In this document: positions 56,566 through 64,000 of the stretch, piece by piece
Layout of the letters: every line of letters begins with the position of its first letter
Numbering within the stretch: the stretch's first letter is position 1
Assembly: GCA_030704615.1 (NCBI GenBank)
Contig: CM060731.1
Coordinates: 15,748,001-15,812,000, forward strand
From: Takakia lepidozioides
Taxonomy: Eukaryota; Streptophyta; Takakiopsida; Takakiales; Takakiaceae
Reading direction: 5' to 3'
DNA: 64,000 nt
Made by a program: the position numbers and the translations under genes
The notes under the pieces: model-generated
Database searches by the model: none
What the model was told of the DNA's origin: nothing
Seen by the model: the letters and a program-made list of their open reading frames with translations, nothing else

Positions 56566-57632
56566 AATGATGGGGAAAAGAGAAGGAGAGATTGGATAAA
56601 TCCTTGTTCAGAAGACAGGTTTAAATGACATCCTCACAGCAGAAACTTTAGTTCAGCAGAGGGAGACAATGTTCCCTGACAGTGATCTCATGCCTGGTCA
56701 ACCAGCTTTTCAATTCCCTTTCATAACTGAGCTGCTATCTTCTAACTCTAGTTAGAGTTGGCAACATGCGGGCAAAGGTGCAAGAGCAAAAATATTTTCA
56801 GGAAAGGCAACACGGATTGTTGGCCACGGTTTGCATAGAGCCACGTTTCTTATTCCAGGAGTTGTGTTTTTGTTCTCGGATGTTAAATTATACCACTGAT
56901 AGACGATGTTGTTACTTTCAAGAGTGGCTTATTCTACCAGGTAGATGTATACACAGAATGAGAAACCTTGGGCTGACTTCTCCAGATTGCACCACATTTC
57001 TAGGACAGAAGGTCTAGAGGTCACGACTGCGGTGATGGAAATATTTGTGCAGCATACCTCTAGACCTCCAGCTGTGTATGTACAGCGCAGCTTAATGTGT
57101 CGCACACGGTCCTCGTCTCTTGGAAGGAAGGGACAAGGGACTCCATTTCCGCATTGATGAGGCAGGCTCCCTGGTCTTCACCCAAATTGTTTCTATCCAA
57201 TAAAGTGCCGAATGCCCTACTGGTGCCTTGGCCTTAAGAAGCTTCAATACCCATACCCACCATAAACCTAGGCACTGTTTGACTATATAAGGCATCTAAT
57301 TGGAGGAGAGAGGAGAGCTGAAAATGTGAATTCTGAGCCAGGCTGTTCAAAAGAGAAGGAATCCTACTCTCTCCACAGCTAGCTACTTTTTTAAAACTTA
57401 CAGGTAGCTCAAAGAGCAACAAAATCCTTGAAATTTGCAAATCTGCGTCTTGGAGCACTTAAAACAAATTCCGATTCCACGAAAATCACCCTCAAGGATG
57501 AGGTCCATAGACACAGATGATGGAACTGATCAACCAAAATACACTGCTCTCGGTCAGCATCCGACCCCATCAGTCATTAAGCAGAGGATTTCAAATCTCA
57601 AATCTGCAAGTATACTGGTCGGCTAGCTCCTT
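56566..57632. other. Region before hydrolase 3' end
   Basis: No gene recognised. Bases 57490-57632 match 60440-60600 in unit E (the F-box 3' flank), so the hydrolase and F-box genes share 3'-flanking sequence. Confidence 0.5.
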
Positions 57633-58763
57633 CTACAAATAAGTAGACCATGACTTCCCATCCAGCCAATCAAACATCTCACCCTTCTTCTCACTCGTCA
57701 CACAATGGAATGCATAGGCCACTTTGACCTCTTGTTCCACTGCCTTCAACCAGAACACATTGTCGATAGGCAGAACATCTAAATCCTCAACAAGCTTCAT
57801 TACGTCGTGTGGCGTTGAGTTTAGGAAACCTTTAAGATCCAAGTAGCCATTTTGCTGAAGTGCATAGAATATGTCTTGCGATAATTCCAAGGTCAACCCG
57901 GGGATACGCTCCGAGAAAAAACCTGGAGTGACGGACTTTGGATAGCACTTCGTGTCACTACAGGGCACCCCTTTACTATGCAGTGACTCCATATCATAAG
58001 TCACACTCCTCTCAGTTGCTGCGTCCCGGGGCATGTGGACGAACATAAGCGGTGGATAATCCCCGGCAGATAAAATTTGCAGTACATCAGCGTCCACGTT
58101 AGCGATCATGACGGCCATGGAGTACATCTTGAGGCGGAGAGCTAGAATGGAGTTAAACACGCCCCCTGCCGAGGATCCAACCGCAGACAGGGGAAGATAT
58201 CCTAGCCCATGACGCTGTCGCCAGGATGCGAGAATGGACATCACATTGCTGACATCAACATTGGATTCCAACTCAAACGTATAAGCATAGCCCACACTCT
58301 TGATGCCAATCACAGCGTACCCGCGGGCCAGAGCTTCCAGTACGATAGCGCGATGCTCAGGCAGCCCTATGCAGACGCGGCAGTTGGGGTGCCAATCGAA
58401 ATACTCGGTGGGCGTGGAGCCTGCACCATGCGAAATGAGAAGCACTGCCCTTGGGGTGGGCGGTATTTGCCATACCACATCGACACCCTCCATCACTTCC
58501 CAAGTGGGTGACATGCCCACCTGCAATGCTATACCTGCAGTCCCCAATGGAGCTGGCCGCTCGCTGGAGCTACTGTGGGAGTCGAGTTCGGTGGAGAGCT
58601 TCACATGACCCCAAGAACCCCATTCCACCGGGAGGCTGGACTCATCCCTTACAAAACTTCTTGCATTCGCGGATTGCTCTATAGTAGCACCAACAGGAGC
58701 GAGAGCAACAGTGAGAAGGAAACAATAACATGCAATCAAACGAAGCCATGCTCCCACTGTCAT
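57633..58763 (-). CDS. Secreted alpha/beta-hydrolase-like protein (376 aa)
   Basis: Intact single-exon frame from ATG (58763) to TAG (57635). Residues 1-26 form a signal peptide (hydrophobic core YCFLLTVALAPVGA), so it probably enters the secretory pathway. Alpha/beta-hydrolase marks: an HG motif (LLISHGAG, about 109-115), and a nucleophile elbow GSSAG (196-200) with Ser198 as likely catalytic serine. Asp247 and His353 are candidate acid and histidine. Two Cys pairs (128/131 and 268/273) may form disulfides. It most resembles plant proteins annotated only as alpha/beta-hydrolases; the substrate is unknown. No stop or frame error was seen. It lies between duplicated units D and E. Confidence 0.85.
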   Translation of the reverse strand: MTVGAWLRLIACYCFLLTVALAPVGATIEQSANARSFVRDESSLPVEWGSWGHVKLSTELDSHSSSSERPAPLGTAGIALQVGMSPTWEVMEGVDVVWQIPPTPRAVLLISHGAGSTPTEYFDWHPNCRVCIGLPEHRAIVLEALARGYAVIGIKSVGYAYTFELESNVDVSNVMSILASWRQRHGLGYLPLSAVGSSAGGVFNSILALRLKMYSMAVMIANVDADVLQILSAGDYPPLMFVHMPRDAATERSVTYDMESLHSKGVPCSDTKCYPKSVTPGFFSERIPGLTLELSQDIFYALQQNGYLDLKGFLNSTPHDVMKLVEDLDVLPIDNVFWLKAVEQEVKVAYAFHCVTSEKKGEMFDWLDGKSWSTYL

Positions 58764-59924
58764 CTAGTTGGTCAAGGCGTTGCCGCAGTGAGCTTGAAAG
58801 CATCTACCTCAACAGCTCAGAAGCTGTTTAAGCCGACCCACTGGTGTCTCAACTCTCGGGACCCAACTGCTGCTCCCAGGTCAGCTAATCGCTCGCTCTA
58901 AGCAGCAGCTGCATCCATCTTCTTCAGTGCGCCATTGCAAAAGAAGACAGAAAGAGTGACACTGTTCACGCACGCATCTTCTCAATCACTCATCAATGCC
59001 ATCCGCGTTCTCTGAATTCAAATTCAGAATTGATGAGGGCGGGCTTTGCTCTATCACCTAAACCCAACATCCATCCACACCATAAGTTATATGCTGCATA
59101 TTATCATTGTGTGCGGTGACTGGTCTTTCTCCACCGACAGCCCAACATACTTACCCGAAGAGCCTCCTTCCATGTAGCATGTTCGAGCAGGCCCACGCAA
59201 GCAGCCCAGAGTATTGGCTCTATTCCCGAAAGATTTTGAAAATAAACGACACATCTGTCCGGGAGTGACTTGGCGGCGGGGCAGGGGCAGACCGCCCATT
59301 TTGGTCCGTTGCCTCCCTGGGCCGGGTACATGGAAGGACGCTCTAACGTGCACAATTGTGTGCAGCATGCAGAAATGCATGCATGATGAAAAGGGTCCGT
59401 GAGCTACAGTGAGACGTGAGACGCCTGTGCAGTACCTTCCTTCACCTGCAGTACCTTCTTTCGGAAATCTAATGGCATTGAACGTATGGAGATACTCCGT
59501 TGGATTTTCGAAGCAGGTCAATGTCGGTGTTCTCTGCAGCAGAAAGAACAGGGGCCACCAATGTTCTTTCTAACTCACGTCTTCCACCAAGAAATCCTCA
59601 CAGGAACTGCAGCAGAGATGCCAGAGCACTTCTGTTACTTCGCCAGACTCAACAGTTACTCCTGAAATCGAAGAACCCAGCCACCTCTTTGGGATCTGAG
59701 CCTTGGTCGCCAGGGACATCCCCGGCTGTGTCTGGCAGGCCCAGGGACTTTCAATATGGTCTCCCGATTTCTCTGGTGGGCCTGTGGACTTGGGCTCCAA
59801 TGCTGGATTTTCTCTTGCTGGAGTAATTTAGTGGAGCTCGACTCTGAGGGGTTCTGATCCGTATAGATTTGCTTCCTGGCAAGTGCTCCTTTTAGGGCTC
59901 CCTTAGTTTTCTATCCTTTGTTTT
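58764..59924. other. Upstream of hydrolase, no gene seen
   Basis: Contains the promoter side of the hydrolase gene. Open frames at 59087-59521 (-) and 59500-59826 (+) overlap on opposite strands and match no known family, so they are not called. Confidence 0.4.
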
Positions 59925-60641
59925 CTCCCATCTTCGGGGGAAGGCTTGGTTCTGCTTAGAACTGCGTTTTTCGGCTGTTTTGGATAGCATTGCTGCTCCT
60001 TTGCTTAATAGTGCGCTCTTACGTTCCTTCAATTTCTGAGCTCTCTTATGTGGGATGCTGCTGACTGATTCTTTCTCGATGGCTTCGGCCTTCACGGTGG
60101 TTGTTTCGTGAGCTTGCTGCTCAGTGCAGTGTGTAGTGCGGAGGTTTTAATTTTTTGAACCTCCTAAGAAAGTCTCACTTCCAAAACGAAAACTAAACAA
60201 AATCGAAGAGAAGATGAGGATAAATGAGAAGAGCAACCGAGGAAATATAGGGAGCATTCATGGAGGTAATTCTGCGAGAAATGGATAACCAATCAGGAAG
60301 GCAAATTGAGGCAACAGAGGGGCAACAGTAATCTGATTGCTCTTAATTCAAACAAAGTCTGTAGACCATCCCAGACAAAATGTGCTGTGATTAACTGGCA
60401 GTGAAGTATCCGTTGGACATCTTAAAGATTCAAGGCTGCCTCATTTTCGGATGAGGTCCATGGATACAGACAATGGAACTGATAAACCAAAATTGCACTA
60501 CTCTCGCAGTCGGCATCCTACCTCATTAGTCATTACGTAGAGGGCTACACATCTTAAATCTGCAAGTATACTGGTCGGTTACTTTCTCCTACAAATATGT
60601 AGACCAGGACTTCCCATCCAGCAGTGAAGTCTCCGCGAGTC
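59925..60641. other. Unit E 3' flank of F-box gene
   Basis: Homologous to 1990-2964 of unit A, with one copy of the 100-bp repeat (59925-60020). Bases 60440-60620 also match 57480-57660, at the 3' end of the hydrolase gene. Confidence 0.6.
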
Positions 60642-61364
60642 TCATCTTAAGGATCTGCGTTGTCCTGACCGATTTGGATTACCATCACTGCTAGATGAGG
60701 CAGGCCGTTCGGCACAAGGGTAATTATCCATCTCTTGATCTATCTCAAAGGCTGATCTAAGAACCTCCTCTACTACCCGCTCCAACGCCTCAGCCTCCAT
60801 CTCCGATAAAATCTCAGAGTTTGAACCAACTTCGGCCTCTGATACAGTCTCGGAGGTAACAACCTGCTCTATTACCCGCTCCAACGGCTCAACCTTCATC
60901 TCGGACGATAAAATCTCAGAGTTTGAACCAACTTCGGCCTCTGATACAATGAGGGAGGCAACAACCTCTTCTAGTACCCGCTCCAACGCCTCAACCTCCG
61001 TCTGCGAGAAAATCTCAGAGTTTGAGCCAACTTCGGCTTCTGATACAATCTCGGAGGTACTTGCGGACTCCTGCATCTCTGATACAGGTGAGAGGGTCAG
61101 CATTCTCCCCTTCCAGTCCCCCAGAAGGGCTTTACTCGTATATGAAAATATCATCTTCTCCACCTTTGCAAACCCGGTGGCCTCCTTTGCATCCCTGTTT
61201 GCCACAAAACTGTAGTAATCAACGAACTCAAACGTTGCTATGATCTCGCTCCAAATTCTTGATACTCTTCGGAATTCCATCACCTGTTCCAGTGGCAATC
61301 TGGCCACTACCATCGCCAGGAGGGAATTGGGCAACAATTGATAGTTGCTACGCTGATCTGCCAT
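60642..61364 (-). CDS. F-box-like protein, unit E (240 aa)
   Basis: The best-preserved family member: ATG at 61364 (MADQRSNYQLLPNSLL), TGA at 60642. The F-box is at about residues 11-43 (LPNSLLAMVVARLPLEQ ... FRRVSRIWSEII), expected to bind an SKP1-like protein in an SCF ubiquitin ligase. Residues 107-204 are three repeats of 33-34 aa beginning VSEAEVGSNSEI and ending LERV-EE-V, strongly acidic and likely helical. The C-terminus is Ser/Arg-rich. Unit A's gene has only one such repeat. No known substrate-binding domain, so the target is unknown. No plus-strand partner fragment lies in this unit. Confidence 0.75.
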   Translation of the reverse strand: MADQRSNYQLLPNSLLAMVVARLPLEQVMEFRRVSRIWSEIIATFEFVDYYSFVANRDAKEATGFAKVEKMIFSYTSKALLGDWKGRMLTLSPVSEMQESASTSEIVSEAEVGSNSEIFSQTEVEALERVLEEVVASLIVSEAEVGSNSEILSSEMKVEPLERVIEQVVTSETVSEAEVGSNSEILSEMEAEALERVVEEVLRSAFEIDQEMDNYPCAERPASSSSDGNPNRSGQRRSLR

Positions 61365-62804
61365 AGCGAAATGAGACAGCGCCTTACAGCAAAACGAGAG
61401 ACTACCGAAACGAGTACAAATTGCTGCACCTACAAAGCCCTATCTCCGAAGTGCAAGAGATCGAAAACAAAGCGTCCCGGCGAGAGAGAGACTCGAGAGA
61501 CAGAGACAGAGAGAGGGAGAGAGACAAAGTTCCAAGAGCTGCCCCCAGCAATTTAAGCAAGTCGCTCCGTTCGAATATTCGAACGTCTCTGCATTTGGAA
61601 AGGACCGCACTCTTCCTGCTACTGAGCAATACGAAAATTTCGAATTTTAAAAAGTAGTCCTGCCGTTGTAGACTACGCTCTTGGGGTAATTAATGTGCAT
61701 GAAAGGAGGGTCTAAGTGATGGCACCTGTAAACGTACATAGTCCCACAAACTACTGGCATGTAATTTCAAAGATTACAGACATAACATAAGCTGCCCTAA
61801 GCTTAGATCATCATTCATTCCGACAGCACTGTCAAATTTTGAAGAGCTTAAATTTATTTGGAGTGGATGAGGTTTTTATTGTGCGTCATGGTTGAGCTAA
61901 ACGCAAATTGTAGGAAGTTAGAGGTCTCTATCCAAACAGCATGCAAAGAAAATAGATTCCCCAACCTGCCCAGTTGCCTCTAGTTTATTTTATGAAATCG
62001 CACTCCGAATTGGACAAGACGGAAGTTAGAGGTCTTCATCCAAACTGCATGCAAAGAAAATAGATTCCCCAACCTGCCCAGTTGCCTCTAGTTTATTTTA
62101 TGAAATCGCACTCCGAATTGGACAAGACACGACTTATGAATGGACATTTGAGATAAATAATTGATGTGGCAGGGTCTCCAGTCTCCACCGCTTCCGACTA
62201 AATATCAGAGTCATTGTCTCCCATCTTATCGACCCCGTACCGTCACAGCCCAGTGGAGCACCCAGCCACTCCGCCCATTGAATATTTGAGGACCCTACAG
62301 AGGACCCATCACAAGTGTTGAAATACTGTGGTGGTGTTCCCTTCCCTGCCATGGATGGTGCTTCTTGGAGTTTGACCTGCCCTGGGTTGTTTAAATATTC
62401 AATGATGTATTTTAACAGAAGTCTGTACAGTTACAGTAGAGAAGGAAGCCTCTTGCCCAAGCAACCATATCTTATGGTGTGAAGGACCTCTGTTTTTTTT
62501 CTTTTTTCTTTTTCCATTCTTTCTTCATTTAAATTTAAAGAAGTGGGCACAAATTTTATATCTGCCTTCCCTTTTGGAAGATGAACAGCAGTTAGGGTAG
62601 TTATTTATTGTAGGGATCAATTTCAAGGGGTCCTCCACCCTCTAAAATCTCAATAACTTACTAGCGGATCTGTCTTCAACTGCAAAGTGAGATTGTCATG
62701 TTGTTGGATCTGGAATCTTCATCAAGTTCTCAACATCTTTGACCAGGCCTTATGCTTTAAAGCGCAGGAAAAACTTAGAGAAATAATTAATATTAATATT
62801 TAAA
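61365..62804. other. Unit E 5' flank of F-box gene
   Basis: Probable promoter side. A GA-rich patch (61478-61528) lies about 120 bp above the ATG. Two 105-bp repeats at 61913-62133, then flank as in unit A. The plus-strand SINE of A and D is absent. No gene. Confidence 0.6.
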
Positions 62805-62945
62805 GGAAAAAACCTAGTCGGATCCACCAGTCACAAATTGAATAGGACCCTTAATTTTAGCCAGAGGAGAAAATATCCTCTTCCAAAGTAACCTTGCCTT
62901 ACATGTTATTTGTTTTTACCCTTATGGCTCCTGCTTGTGAATAGT
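62805..62945 (-). mobile_element. Degraded SINE (family 2), unit E
   Basis: Tail side 'ccagtcacaaatt' and 'acccttaattttag' match 5212-5440. The tRNA head is lost. Confidence 0.55.
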
Positions 62946-64000
62946 GGAATATACTTTCATCCATACTTGAAAATTCATCCATTATTTTTCGCATTATTAT
63001 CATCCATTGTTTTTCAATAACAGAGGCACCTCATGGAAGTGGTTTTGAGCAAAGGAGAGGAGCTGACACCAATGGAACACACAACAAAGTGCTTAGCGAT
63101 ATTTGACATTGGTGCGTAATCTTTGCTTTACAATAAACAGGAGCAAACAATGAAAAAAACCAAACCTTGTCATGAGCAAGGCTCATGGACACCAACTAAT
63201 CCGGCAATGTTTCGATAGATAAAAAAAACTCCTCAGATCCTCAAACTTGACTGATGAATCATGTTCCTAACCACATCCCTACCTTCATCTAATATTTCAT
63301 GGCATTTTGCAGACAGAATTGGAATCTTATCACTTGGAGTACAAACTTTGCAGAGTAGAAAACAAAACCAAAAATTTGTTTGAAATTCCTAAATGACTAC
63401 AATTGAGACTAATTCTGCAGGAACATGCCTCATGATGCTGACCACCTTAACTTTTGGATCAGACTTTGGTATACCTGCTTTGTAATGATTCGGAGGGAGG
63501 GGGGAGTCCATGGCCCCTTTAAGAAGAAAACATATTTATCGAAAAACCTTGAAAACAAACATATTGATACAAGGCCTTGCTATACCCAAGGCTGTTCTTG
63601 CATCCATGGATCCGGGTCCACCGCTTTTCCGTGAACGTGGAGACCCCTACAACACACCAGAAAAATTGAAGATATATCAGCTTTTTGCAGTGAAGTACCC
63701 CTGGTGAGCTTAATGTACAGAGATCAGCCTTTCAGCAAATATGACTGGTATCTGGTAATACAGAGAAACATGCTGCTGGTCACACGTATGATGGACAATA
63801 TAAGGGTATTCCTTGTGATTGACCCATTCACAATGAATTTCACATTCCAAATCAAAAGAGATGCATTACTGTACATCAAAAAGAGAGAAACACACTGCGT
63901 GAGAGAGAGAATGTACTCCCAGGACCTTGTTTGCCATAGCCTTCTGGCCATAGACCGTGGTTCAGTTTGGGTGGAAAAAGAGGGAACAGACACTACCTTT
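62946..64000. other. Unit E distal flank to window end
   Basis: Matches unit C from 'ctgatgaatcatgttcctaa' (63250) and unit D from 'cagcaaatatgactggtatc' (63730). An inserted stretch (63390-63710) is unique in the window. No recognised gene. Confidence 0.45.

Noticed and set aside
57270-57300. TATA-like 'actatataaggc' promoter
   Set aside because: No gene follows on the plus strand and no other promoter mark supports it.
59087-59521. Open frame overlapping others on the opposite strand
   Set aside because: Overlapping frames of equal quality on both strands and no family resemblance.

Overview
This window reads as nuclear DNA of a land plant, probably not a flowering plant. Evidence: introns with GT/AG borders, nested Ty1/Copia, CACTA (En/Spm-type) and Mutator-like elements, tRNA-derived SINEs, and fragments of plant-type PPR, ribosomal eS1 and FCP1-like genes. 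The PPR consensus is the highly regular kind abundant in bryophytes, lycophytes and ferns. That placement is inference. No prokaryotic, plastid or mitochondrial gene order is present. Only two genes look intact: an F-box-like gene (60642-61364, minus) and a secreted alpha/beta-hydrolase-like gene (57633-58763, minus). A shorter F-box gene (2965-3456, minus) may also be usable.

The backbone is a broken array of five copies of one F-box-containing unit, all in the same orientation: A (about 1.3-5.7 kb), B (7.0-9.1 kb), C (38.0-43.5 kb), D (52.2-56.7 kb) and E (59.9-64 kb). A, B and D carry a plus-strand F-box fragment pointing at a minus-strand F-box gene, so F-box coding sequence is present as an inverted repeat. 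Unit D folds into a compact hairpin of about 137 bp per arm, and unit A has a 41-nt near-perfect foldback. SINE presence/absence and local repeat copy number give the relative history of the units: A and D are closest, while C and E lack a shared SINE.

Mobile elements fill the gaps. A minus-strand Copia element (5730-9882) sits in the tail of unit A; its reverse-transcriptase part has been replaced by unit B, and a CACTA terminus (9883) cuts its 5' half. From 12585 to 18696 lies a 6.1-kb Mutator-like element with a 9-bp target duplication. It has two divergent gene remnants, one with a SWIM zinc finger, and between them about thirty short CpG-rich palindromes. From 18.7 to 21.1 kb are repeated PPR pseudogene pieces and pieces resembling the PDF motif of organellar ssDNA-binding (OSB) proteins.

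A second CACTA element (21887 to about 34284) has divergently transcribed TNP2-like (minus) and TNPA-like (plus) genes. It has captured pieces of ribosomal protein eS1, PPR, OSB-like and FCP1-type phosphatase genes; the phosphatase piece lies inside the TNPA-like transcription unit. A 5'-truncated Copia element (about 34290-37971) with a SINE in its 3' LTR follows. From 41 to 52 kb there are mostly degraded gene pieces: a dispersed exon family, a PPR E-motif piece, an endonuclease-like piece and a receptor-kinase transmembrane exon. Long stretches there hold nothing recognisable.
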